This document shows positions 1-6,796 of a stretch of DNA of 64,000 bases, one piece after another (position 1 is the stretch's first letter; every line of letters starts with the position of its first letter). Below the pieces are notes generated by a model. It was not told the DNA's origin. It was given only the letters and a program-made list of their open reading frames with translations, and searched no databases. The stretch is from Pseudomonadota bacterium (lineage in GTDB: Bacteria; Pseudomonadota; Gammaproteobacteria; Nitrosococcales; Methylophagaceae), in the NCBI GenBank assembly GCA_030576275.1, contig JALIBN010000005.1, positions 1 to 64,000 of the forward strand, read 5' to 3'. The translations under genes were made by a program, and so were the position numbers.

Positions 1-31
1 TATCTGCCCTTTTAATTACTTAGGCTTAATT

Positions 32-664
32 ATGTCATTACATGCAAAGCAAATCCCCAGCTTTATCTCTGCAATAATGCAAACCATAAACGACAATGCC
101 GAGGAAGTGACTGAACTTGATCGTGCCATTGGTGATGGCGACCATTTGGTTAATTTACAACGCGGCTTAGCGGCATTAGCAAAAATAGAAGATGAGTTAG
201 CTAAACTTGAATGGTCGCCCGCTTTGATGAAAATTGGTATGACTTTGATGTCGACAATGGGCGGCGCTTCCGGCTCATTGTTTGGTACATTATTTATCAG
301 CATGGCTAAAGCCGCTAAGGACACAACCTTGGACTTCACTGTTTTTGCAGAGGTATTTAATCAAGGTGTAGAAGCGGTAAAACAACGTGGCAAAGCTGAT
401 TTAGGTGAAAAAACCATGTTGGACAGCTTGATTCCGGTCGCGAATAGTTTAATTGCTGATGCAGAAAATACTGTTGCATTGCCACAAGCATTAAACAATG
501 CCAAAGTGGCTGCAATAACCGGTATGCAATCTACTAAAGTGATGATTGCAACTAAAGGTCGTGCTTCCTTTCTAGGCCAACGCGCTATAGGCCATATCGA
601 TGCTGGTGCGCGTACTAGTCAGTTGATGATTTGTGCTATTGCAGATGCGTTATTAAAAGACTAA
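32..664 (+). CDS. dhaL: Dihydroxyacetone kinase, ADP/ATP-binding subunit DhaL
   Basis: DhaL carries the nucleotide and passes phosphate to dihydroxyacetone held on DhaK, giving DHAP in the cytoplasm. The 210-residue product has the family's Mg-nucleotide signature: Asp30, Asp35 and Asp37 in an IGDGDH stretch, followed by Asn41. A GGASGSLFGT loop near residues 76-85 is also typical. Full length for a stand-alone DhaL. The gene converges with dhaK and their stop codons share the bases at 661-664. No DhaM phosphodonor is seen nearby, so whether ATP or a PTS protein recharges DhaL is open. In a RuMP methylotroph it would channel DHA into triose phosphate. Confidence 0.93.
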   Translation: MSLHAKQIPSFISAIMQTINDNAEEVTELDRAIGDGDHLVNLQRGLAALAKIEDELAKLEWSPALMKIGMTLMSTMGGASGSLFGTLFISMAKAAKDTTLDFTVFAEVFNQGVEAVKQRGKADLGEKTMLDSLIPVANSLIADAENTVALPQALNNAKVAAITGMQSTKVMIATKGRASFLGQRAIGHIDAGARTSQLMICAIADALLKD

Positions 665-1650
665 CAACCCCAACGTAAATTAGCGGTATGTACCGGAGCA
701 TCCCATAAGGCAATCAATTGTTCGTCCAATAATGTCAGGGTAACTGAGCAACCCGCCATATCTAACGATGTGGTGTAATTACCCACTAATGATCGCACAA
801 CGTCCACGCCTTTGTCTTTCAATAACGTCTCTGCTAGCTCAAACACCAAGTACAATTCCATAAGCGGTGTAGCACCAAAGCCATTGACGTGTAGTAATAC
901 TTTTTGACCTTGCTTTGGTTGTAAATCGACATCAATTGCTGCCACTAAATGTTCGACAATCTCGCTGGCATTGGACAGTTCCATCGGTTCACGACCACGC
1001 TCACCATGTATACCGACCCCCATTTCCATTTCATTGTGGCCAATATCAAATGTAGGCTTGCCAAGTGCAGGAACAGTGCAACTTGTTAAAGCTACCCCCA
1101 TCGTGGCAGTTGCATTATTAACGCGATCACCCAAAACTTTGCATTCAGCTAGGCTTGCACCCGCCTCTGCGGCTGCCCCCACTATTTTTTCAACAATAAC
1201 TGTACCAGCAACGCCGCGACGACCTGTACTGTGATCTTTAGGCAAAGAAACATCGTCGCTTACCAAAATGGTGTCATAAGGACAATCTAGCATCTCACCA
1301 GCAATTTCAAAGTTCATTACATCGCCAGCATAGTTTTTGACGATAAATAATACACCGGCTCCATTTTCGACGGATTCAGCCGCGGCAATCATTTGATCAG
1401 GCGTCGGCGAGGTGAATACATGTCCAGGGCATGCGGCATCTAACATTCCCACGCCCACTAAACCAGTGTGTAGCGGTTCATGGCCAGATCCTCCACCCGA
1501 TATCAATGCAACTTTAGGCTTGGGACTAGAATCCTTTCTACGAATAAAGTGCGGTTGATGGTTGAATTGAATAATGTCCTGATGAGCTTTAGCAAAACCG
1601 TTTAGGCTTTCTTCTAATAAACTTTCAACGCTATTTAGTATTTTTTTCAT
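661..1650 (-). CDS. dhaK: Dihydroxyacetone kinase, substrate-binding subunit DhaK
   Basis: DhaK binds dihydroxyacetone as a covalent hemiaminal on a histidine. The 329-residue product shows the substrate-site pieces: GGGSGHEP at residues 52-59, a KNYAGD segment ending at Asp110, and GVGIHGERG with the expected covalent His215. The length fits single-domain DhaK rather than the fused ATP-dependent kinase. It lies 15 bases downstream of a HAD phosphatase on the same strand, suggesting co-transcription. Its stop overlaps the stop of dhaL on the other strand, so the two subunits must be expressed from different promoters, unlike the usual dhaKL operon. Confidence 0.94.
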   Translation of the reverse strand: MKKILNSVESLLEESLNGFAKAHQDIIQFNHQPHFIRRKDSSPKPKVALISGGGSGHEPLHTGLVGVGMLDAACPGHVFTSPTPDQMIAAAESVENGAGVLFIVKNYAGDVMNFEIAGEMLDCPYDTILVSDDVSLPKDHSTGRRGVAGTVIVEKIVGAAAEAGASLAECKVLGDRVNNATATMGVALTSCTVPALGKPTFDIGHNEMEMGVGIHGERGREPMELSNASEIVEHLVAAIDVDLQPKQGQKVLLHVNGFGATPLMELYLVFELAETLLKDKGVDVVRSLVGNYTTSLDMAGCSVTLTLLDEQLIALWDAPVHTANLRWGC

Positions 1651-1665
1651 TTAGCACCCACCACT

Positions 1666-2517
1666 TTAATTTGTTTGATTTCGCAATAATTGCGTAATCT
1701 CCTGAATATCAGCCATTATCCACGTTGGTTCATAGTCCAACTCAGCAATATCCTGCTCTCTAGAAACACCCGTTAACACCATAATACTTCGCATTCCAGC
1801 ATTAACCGCGCCCAAAATATCAGTATTTAAGCGATCACCGATCGCGATTGTATTGGCTTGAGTTGTACCTAATAGAGCTAAAGCTTGTTGATATAAAATC
1901 GGAGCAGGTTTACCAATACTCGTTGCTTTGACCCCCGTCACGGCTTCCAAGGCAGCTAACACGCCACCATTACCCATGACTTCACCTAATTCCGTAGGCA
2001 AGGTGGTATCAGAGTTAGTCGCGAAAAATTGCGCACCGGCATTAATATTCAGAGTAGCGGTTGCTAACTTATCCCACGTTAATTTGCGATCTAGACCAGA
2101 AACAACAAGATCAGCTCCTTGGTCAAAAATACCTTTGTCAGGTTGATTAACTTGATAGAGATCGGTTAGTGTAAAGCCATGTTCGATTAGTGGTTGGCGT
2201 AAACCATCCTCGCCGATAACAAACACGCGACGCATGTCTGTTGGCAGATGTTGAATAAGGTACTGAGCAGTAGCCATGCTAGAATTGAGGATCTCACGAT
2301 GATCAATCTCAACCCCCATTTCTGCTAACTTGTCGACATATTGTTGCTGTGTAAGACTCGCATTATTGGTCGCTAATACAAAAGGAATGGCACAGCGTCT
2401 AAGTTCAGAAAAGAACTCAATTAGCCCTGGCATTGGTTTATTTCCATGCCAAAGTACGCCATCCATATCGATAATTAATCCAGCTAAATCATCAATTTTA
2501 GTCATGAACACATCCAT
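1666..2517 (-). CDS. HAD-superfamily (class IIA, NagD-like) sugar/triose phosphatase
   Basis: Cytoplasmic HAD hydrolase of subclass IIA (NagD / 4-nitrophenylphosphatase type). Visible motifs are DMDGVLW with the nucleophile Asp17 and acid Asp19, ATNNAS (motif II), IGKPAP with the lysine, and IGDRLNTDI (motif IV). The length of 283 residues is normal. An ATG at 2505 has a GGA-containing ribosome site about seven bases upstream and is the more likely start; the ATG at 2517 has none. Substrate is unknown. The gene sits directly upstream of dhaK, so a triose or glycerol phosphate is a reasonable guess, with kinase and phosphatase acting in opposite directions. Confidence 0.85.
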   Translation of the reverse strand: MDVFMTKIDDLAGLIIDMDGVLWHGNKPMPGLIEFFSELRRCAIPFVLATNNASLTQQQYVDKLAEMGVEIDHREILNSSMATAQYLIQHLPTDMRRVFVIGEDGLRQPLIEHGFTLTDLYQVNQPDKGIFDQGADLVVSGLDRKLTWDKLATATLNINAGAQFFATNSDTTLPTELGEVMGNGGVLAALEAVTGVKATSIGKPAPILYQQALALLGTTQANTIAIGDRLNTDILGAVNAGMRSIMVLTGVSREQDIAELDYEPTWIMADIQEITQLLRNQTN

Positions 2518-2566
2518 TATTTAAGTAATAAAATATGCGCAATCACCACGCAATTAGCCACAGCTT

Positions 2567-2585
2567 GGCATAATTCAATTATGCC
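2567..2585. repeat. Perfect 8-bp inverted repeat upstream of hps1
   Basis: GGCATAAT, a 3-base loop, then ATTATGCC. It lies in the divergent region between the HAD phosphatase and hps1, about 50 bases upstream of the hps1 -35 box. No T-run follows, so it is more likely an operator or part of the divergent promoter than a terminator. Function is inferred. Confidence 0.5.
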
Positions 2586-2631
2586 TGTCCAGCTATGGCG
2601 TGATAGTTGACAATGATTTTGACTATTTGAA

Positions 2632-2664
2632 AATTGACATTGATTAGCATTGTGCTATATAGTC
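2632..2664 (+). promoter_or_regulatory. Predicted sigma70 promoter of hps1
   Basis: A consensus TTGACA lies at 2634-2639, with TATAGT at 2658-2663 (18-base spacer) or the overlapping TATATA at 2656-2661 (16-base spacer). Transcription would start near 2670, leaving a leader of about 57 bases. The 13 bases AATTGACATTGAT and the TATAGTC also occur in the hps2 promoter. Upstream, TTGAC recurs at 2607 and near 2620, giving three roughly 13-15 bp spaced TTGAC repeats. Confidence 0.7.
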
Positions 2665-2726
2665 TTCCGGCGTAATTTTTAGCGTAAAACAATTAATATT
2701 TAACCCTATAACAGGAGCATGTCAAC

Positions 2727-3368
2727 ATGGCAAAAGCACTTATCCAAATGGCTCTAGATTCTCTAGATTTCGATGCAACAATCGCACTTGCTGAGCAAGT
2801 AGCCCCTTATGTTGATATCTTGGAAATTGGCACACCTTGCATCAAGTACAACGGTCTTGAACTTGTTACTGCATTGAAAGCAAAATTCCCAAACAAATTA
2901 CTTCTAGTTGATCTTAAAACTATGGATGCTGGCGAGTATGAATCAACACCATTCTATGAAGCTGGTGCTGATATCTGTACTGTTTTGGGCGTTTCTGACA
3001 AAGCAACTATGGGCGGCGTAATTAAAGCTGCAAATGCAAACAATGCTGAAGCACAAATCGATTTAATCAGTGTTAAAGATAAAGCAGCTGTAGCAACAGC
3101 AGCAGCAGCAAACGGCGCTCAAATCATCGGTGTTCACACTGGTCTTGACGCTCAAGCAGCAGGTCAAACACCTTTTGCTGATTTATCTTTAGTAGCTAGC
3201 TTAAACTTAGGTGTTCGCATCTCTGTTGCTGGTGGTATCAACAAAGATACTATCCAAAAAACTATCCAAGCTGGCGCAACTATCGTTGTTGTCGGTGCTG
3301 CAATCTACGGTGCTGAATCTCCAGCAGCATCAGCAAAAGAATTGCGTGCATTAGTTGACGCAGCATAA
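2727..3368 (+). CDS. hps1: 3-hexulose-6-phosphate synthase (copy 1)
   Basis: Key RuMP-cycle enzyme: condenses formaldehyde with ribulose 5-phosphate to hexulose 6-phosphate. The 213-residue product has the orotidine-decarboxylase-like fold signature VDLKTMDAGEYE with Asp62, Lys64 and Asp67, and phosphate-binding VAGGINKDT and VVVGAAIYGA segments near the C-terminus. AGGAG at 2713-2717 supports the ATG. It is a single gene with its own promoter and terminator, while the second copy (5265-5900) is paired with the isomerase. The two proteins are very similar throughout. Codon use is strongly biased, as expected for an abundant enzyme. Confidence 0.96.
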   Translation: MAKALIQMALDSLDFDATIALAEQVAPYVDILEIGTPCIKYNGLELVTALKAKFPNKLLLVDLKTMDAGEYESTPFYEAGADICTVLGVSDKATMGGVIKAANANNAEAQIDLISVKDKAAVATAAAANGAQIIGVHTGLDAQAAGQTPFADLSLVASLNLGVRISVAGGINKDTIQKTIQAGATIVVVGAAIYGAESPAASAKELRALVDAA

Positions 3369-3426
3369 GCTAGAAGCATAAGCTAGGTTAGATACGTTCT
3401 AAGCTAGAATAGAAAAAAAGCAAAGA

Positions 3427-3460
3427 ACGGGTGGCCATATTAATGGGTCACTCGTTTTTT
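3427..3460 (+). terminator. Rho-independent terminator of hps1
   Basis: The arms run from 3427 to 3438 and from 3442 to 3454. They pair as ACGGGTGGCCAT with ATGGGTCACTCGT, allowing wobble pairs and small bulges. A run of six T follows. It closes the hps1 transcript before the repeat-protein gene. The rest of 3369-3633 holds no other gene that I can support. Confidence 0.8.
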
Positions 3461-3633
3461 ACTATTTAATTCGACATCCAAGTATAAGTGTAGGCAAAAA
3501 CATATAAGCAATAATAAAAACGCTTTCTGTTTAACTCTTCTGGGTTGCCACAGTTAACCTAATAATAGTAATTAATTCATCGTACTTTAAATTTAAGGGC
3601 GATAGAATTCCAATTTAACAGGGGTATATTTCA

Positions 3634-3930
3634 ATGAGTGAAAAAAGTTTATTTGCTTCAATTTCCAGTTTTTTCAGCGGCTTGTTCTCTTCAGACAATG
3701 CAAGCTCTACATCGACAGTATCTTCAAGCAAAGATAGCGATGGCCTTACCGGCGTAGAACGCTATATCAGAAATCAAGCAAGCAAAAGCAATCAACTTAC
3801 TGGTGTTGAAGCATACATCCGTAACCTAGCGTCTGCACAAAAAACGACAGGTGTTGAAGCTTATATTCGTAACCTAGCTAACGCACAAAAAGTGACAGGT
3901 GTTGAAGCCTATATTCGTAACCAAGGTTAA
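3634..3930 (+). CDS. Small protein with four TGVExYIRN repeats, unknown family
   Basis: I do not recognise this 98-residue protein. An AGGGG ribosome site at 3620-3624 and codon use like the neighbouring hps genes indicate it is translated. Residues 1-18 have regularly spaced Phe, Ile and Leu, suggesting an amphipathic helix; residues 19-36 are Ser/Thr-rich and probably disordered. Four copies of TGVE(R/A)YIRN start at residues 39, 56, 72 and 88 (periods 17, 16, 16), joined by short polar Ala/Ser/Gln/Lys linkers. There are no cysteines, no transmembrane helix and no enzyme motif. It lies between hps1 and transaldolase with a hairpin on each side. A scaffold or multivalent binding protein for RuMP enzymes, perhaps membrane-associated, is a hypothesis only. 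Confidence 0.85.
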   Translation: MSEKSLFASISSFFSGLFSSDNASSTSTVSSSKDSDGLTGVERYIRNQASKSNQLTGVEAYIRNLASAQKTTGVEAYIRNLANAQKVTGVEAYIRNQG

Positions 3931-4038
3931 ACCCTTAGCTACAGACACTTAAAATTTAATACTTCAAGATAGTCGCTTCAGGCAATAGAAACCGCCCGAA
4001 TTTACGCGAAAGCTTAAAGTAATTAAAATTAACATAGT

Positions 4039-4082
4039 CCAGTATCTCGCTTAAATTTAGTTTGGCGAGATACTGGGGTTTT
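4039..4082 (+). terminator. Strong hairpin between repeat-protein gene and tal
   Basis: A perfect 12-bp stem pairs CCAGTATCTCGC (4039-4050) with GCGAGATACTGG (4065-4076) around a 14-base loop and is followed by GGTTTT. It looks like the terminator of the repeat-protein gene. It ends only about 35 bases before the tal start codon, so it could instead attenuate read-through into tal or stabilise an mRNA end. Confidence 0.7.
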
Positions 4083-4113
4083 AAACATTGAAAATTAAAG
4101 GTACCAAACAAAT

Positions 4114-5097
4114 ATGGCAAATTTACTTGAGCAACTAAAAGAAATGACCGTTGTTGTTGCTGATACTGGCGATATTGCAGCAATCGAAAAATTCACACCT
4201 CGTGATGCAACAACCAATCCTTCACTTATTACTGCTGCAGCTCAAATGCCGCAATATCAAGCAATTGTTGATGACACTTTGAAAGGTGCTCGCGAAACAG
4301 TGGGTGCAGATGCTTCTTCTACCGATGTTGTTTCATTAGCATTCGACCGTTTAGCAGTATCTTTCGGTTTGAAAATTCTTGATATCGTGCCACATCGTGT
4401 ATCAACTGAAGTTGATGCTAGATTGTCATACGATACCGATGCAACTATCGCTAAAGGTCGTGACCTAATAGCTCAATATGAAGCTGCTGGTGTATCTCGT
4501 AACCGCGTATTAATCAAAATTGCAGCAACTTGGGAAGGTATTCAAGCAGCAGCAGTTCTTGAAAAAGAAGGTATTCACACTAACCTGACTTTAGTATTTG
4601 GTTTACATCAAGCTATTGCTTGTGCTGAAAATGGCATCACATTGATTTCACCTTTCGTTGGTCGAATCCTTGATTGGTACAAAAAAGATACTGGTACAGA
4701 TTCATATCCTGCAGCAGAAGATCCAGGTGTTGTATCTGTTACAGCAATTTATAACTATTTCAAAAAATTCGGTTACAACACTGAAGTGATGGGCGCGAGC
4801 TTCCGTAACTTAGGTGAAATCACCGAGTTAGCTGGTGTTGATTTATTAACGATCTCACCTAGCTTGCTTGATGAATTGCAATCAACTGAAGGTGAGTTGC
4901 CACGTAAATTATCAGTAGAACAAGCTTTAGTTTCAGATATCGCTAAAATTGATATGAATAAAGCAACATTTGATGCAATGCACACTGAAGATCGCATGGC
5001 GAGTGAAAAATTGTCAGAAGGTATTGATGGTTTTGCAAAAGCATTAGAAGCACTTGAAGAAATACTAGCTAGTCGTTTGGCTGAACTTGAAGCTTAA
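4114..5097 (+). CDS. tal: Transaldolase (TalB-type)
   Basis: Transfers a dihydroxyacetone unit from fructose 6-phosphate to erythrose 4-phosphate in the rearrangement part of the RuMP cycle. At 327 residues it matches the TalB class. Visible active-site pieces are Asp17 in ADTGD, Asn35 in DATTNPSL, Glu99 in STEVD, and the Schiff-base Lys135 in [16 protein letters not shown] at 4097-4101 serves the ATG. It lies between the repeat-protein gene and the hps2-hpi operon. No clear promoter is visible in the short gap after the preceding hairpin, so it may rely partly on read-through. Confidence 0.95.
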   Translation: MANLLEQLKEMTVVVADTGDIAAIEKFTPRDATTNPSLITAAAQMPQYQAIVDDTLKGARETVGADASSTDVVSLAFDRLAVSFGLKILDIVPHRVSTEVDARLSYDTDATIAKGRDLIAQYEAAGVSRNRVLIKIAATWEGIQAAAVLEKEGIHTNLTLVFGLHQAIACAENGITLISPFVGRILDWYKKDTGTDSYPAAEDPGVVSVTAIYNYFKKFGYNTEVMGASFRNLGEITELAGVDLLTISPSLLDELQSTEGELPRKLSVEQALVSDIAKIDMNKATFDAMHTEDRMASEKLSEGIDGFAKALEALEEILASRLAELEA

Positions 5098-5125
5098 ATA
5101 GCTTACGTTCAACCAAACCTTCTCA

Positions 5126-5153
5126 GCTCAATTATGGTCATAAATGATTGAGC
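5126..5153 (+). repeat. Weak hairpin after tal
   Basis: GCTCAAT at 5126-5132 is complementary to ATTGAGC at 5147-5153, with a 14-base loop. No T-run follows. It may mark the 3' end of the tal message, but a factor-independent terminator is not well supported. Confidence 0.4.
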
Positions 5154-5162
5154 CGATATCTA

Positions 5163-5200
5163 TCAGAAATGACGTCAATTGACATTGATGTCATTTCTGA
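5163..5200. promoter_or_regulatory. 38-bp palindrome over the hps2 promoter
   Basis: TCAGAAATGAC (5163-5173) is the exact reverse complement of GTCATTTCTGA (5190-5200). Inside, TCAAT and ATTGA also pair after one mismatch, leaving a 4-base centre. The palindrome covers the -35 box and reaches the edge of the -10 box, which suits an operator for a dimeric regulator. It has no T-run, so it is not a standard terminator. The regulator is unknown. Confidence 0.65.
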
Positions 5201-5208
5201 ATATAGTC
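5177..5208 (+). promoter_or_regulatory. Predicted sigma70 promoter of hps2-hpi
   Basis: TTGACA at 5179-5184 and TATAGT at 5202-5207 are separated by the ideal 17 bases. The 13-base AATTGACATTGAT is identical to that in the hps1 promoter, and both -10 boxes read TATAGTC. The predicted start near 5214 gives a leader of about 50 bases. Confidence 0.75.
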
Positions 5209-5264
5209 CCGATTCGCATAATAAACATGTGATGAATCAATCTAATACTTTAGGAGTATGTAAC

Positions 5265-5900
5265 ATGGCAGAAATTCAAATGGCTCTAGATTCTCTAGAC
5301 TTCGACGCAACTATGGCTTTAGCAGAAGCAGTAGCTCCATATGTTGATATCTTAGAAATCGGCACACCTTGTATCAAATACAATGGTCTTAAGCTTGTTA
5401 AAGCATTAAAAGCTGCGCACCCAACTAAAAAAATCTTAGTTGACCTTAAAACTATGGATGCTGGTGAATATGAATCAACACCTTTCTTTGAAGCTGGTGG
5501 TGATATCTGTACTGTTCTAGGTGCAGCTGATGCAGCTACAGTTAACGGTGTTATCAAAGCAGCTAAAGCAAACGGTGCTGAAGCTCAAGTTGATTTAATC
5601 AGTGTTGAAGATAAAGCTGCTGTTGCTAAAGAAGCAGCTGCTAACGGCGCTCAAATCATCGGTGTTCACACTGGTCTTGACGCTCAAGCTGCAGGTCAAA
5701 CACCTTTTGCTGATTTAGCATTAATTGCTGGCCTTGGCTTAGATGTTAAAATCTCTGTTGCTGGTGGTATTAACAAAACAACTATCCAAGATACAGTACG
5801 TGCTGGTGCAAATATTGTTGTTGTTGGTGCGGCTATCTACGGCGCAGCTTCTCCAGCAGAATCAGCTAAAGAACTACGTGCTTTAGTTGACGCAGCATAA
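5265..5900 (+). CDS. hps2: 3-hexulose-6-phosphate synthase (copy 2)
   Basis: Second formaldehyde-fixing HPS, 211 residues, with the active-site stretch VDLKTMDAGEYE (Asp60, Lys62, Asp65) and the phosphate-binding C-terminal motifs. The reading frame is open upstream to 5148, but that stretch contains the promoter and palindrome. The ATG at 5265 has AGGAG at 5252-5256 and matches the N-terminus of copy 1, so I start it there. The isomerase gene follows after 11 bases, so fixation and isomerisation are encoded together. A 75-base stretch (5643-5717) differs from hps1 (3111-3185) at one base only. Confidence 0.96.
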   Translation: MAEIQMALDSLDFDATMALAEAVAPYVDILEIGTPCIKYNGLKLVKALKAAHPTKKILVDLKTMDAGEYESTPFFEAGGDICTVLGAADAATVNGVIKAAKANGAEAQVDLISVEDKAAVAKEAAANGAQIIGVHTGLDAQAAGQTPFADLALIAGLGLDVKISVAGGINKTTIQDTVRAGANIVVVGAAIYGAASPAESAKELRALVDAA

Positions 5901-5911
5901 GGAAAAATAAT

Positions 5912-6445
5912 ATGCATCGTGATCTACTCTTAAATAAAATCACTGATATCCTTGGTTCTACTAATGATTCATACGAAGCTAAATTAGTTTCAATGTGTGA
6001 TGATGCCAAACGCATCTTTATTACAGGTGCAGGTCGCTCAAAACTAGTTGGTAACTTCCTAGGTATGAGATTGATGCATAGTGGTTATACCGTTTATGTA
6101 CAAGGTGAAATTAGTACACCTAGCATCCGTGAAGGCGATTTGTTAATCGTTATCTCTGGTTCTGGTGAAACAACTCAACTTGTATCATTTACGAATAAAG
6201 CCAAATCTGAAGGCGCTAAAGTGGTTTTGATTTGCTCAAAATCTAGCTCAACGATTGGTGATTTAGCTGACCAAACGATTCAAATTGGTAACGATGATAG
6301 TTTTGCCGCTACAAAGGGCATGCCTATGGGTACTATGTTTGAATTATCTACATTAATTTTCTTGGAAGCCATTGTTTCTCATCTTATACATGAGAAAGGA
6401 ATTCCAGAAGAAGAAATGAGATTCAGACACGCTAATATGGAATAA
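5912..6445 (+). CDS. hpi: 6-phospho-3-hexuloisomerase
   Basis: Converts hexulose 6-phosphate to fructose 6-phosphate, the second RuMP step. The 177-residue product is a single SIS domain: TGAGRSKLVG at residues 38-47 and ISGSGETTQL at 81-90 are the phosphosugar-binding loops, and the C-terminal RFRHANME resembles the conserved tail of this family. It follows hps2 by 11 bases with a GGA-containing ribosome site in the gap, so the two are one operon ended by the terminator at 6473. Assignment rests on the family motifs and this pairing. Confidence 0.94.
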   Translation: MHRDLLLNKITDILGSTNDSYEAKLVSMCDDAKRIFITGAGRSKLVGNFLGMRLMHSGYTVYVQGEISTPSIREGDLLIVISGSGETTQLVSFTNKAKSEGAKVVLICSKSSSTIGDLADQTIQIGNDDSFAATKGMPMGTMFELSTLIFLEAIVSHLIHEKGIPEEEMRFRHANME

Positions 6446-6472
6446 TCACTTTCCAAAAAGTAAAAAAGAAAG

Positions 6473-6503
6473 ACGAGCAGCCGTAAGGTTGCTCGTTTTT
6501 TTT
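6473..6503 (+). terminator. Rho-independent terminator of hps2-hpi
   Basis: ACGAGCAGCC and GGTTGCTCGT form a 10-bp stem with one wobble pair around a GTAA tetraloop. Eight T follow. It is one of the clearest terminators in the window. Confidence 0.9.
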
Positions 6504-6796
6504 GCCTAAAATTGTTAGTGCATACCTGTTTCTTGTGGAAATTCGGTATTATGAAGACGTTTATTCAAAGAAGCTTTATCATTGAAATATCACTTTATTA
6601 GTGAATCGACAACGTACAACTCCAACATGATCTAGGTTTGTAAGCTTTTCGCACTATTCGAGATAAAGCTTTATCTGAAAATATTTCAAACATCAGTGAA
6701 CTCACCGCTTGCCTAGTCAACATTCAATACTAATCTAGAGCTATTGAAAGCTTAGCTGTATAATGAAACCTTTCACATTAGCTATAAAATATTGCC
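6504..6796. promoter_or_regulatory. leuC upstream region with 16-bp palindrome and -10 box
   Basis: This gene-free stretch contains the perfect palindrome AGATAAAGCTTTATCT at 6661-6676. The half AAGCTTTATC also occurs at 6571-6580. A 13-base imperfect dyad, TGAAAATATTTCA, follows directly (6676-6688). A TATAAT at 6759-6764 is a plausible leuC -10 box, but no good -35 lies at the right distance. I see no leader peptide or branched-chain attenuator. Confidence 0.45.

Noticed and set aside
3696-3930. Repeats considered as a CRISPR or a non-coding tandem repeat.
   Set aside because: The period of about 48-51 bases keeps the reading frame, changes are mostly silent or conservative, and there are no unique spacers. 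It is a protein repeat.
5148-5264. N-terminal extension of hps2 from an upstream ATG.
   Set aside because: The stretch contains the promoter and palindrome, has no ribosome site, and hps1 has no counterpart. AGGAG supports the start at 5265.
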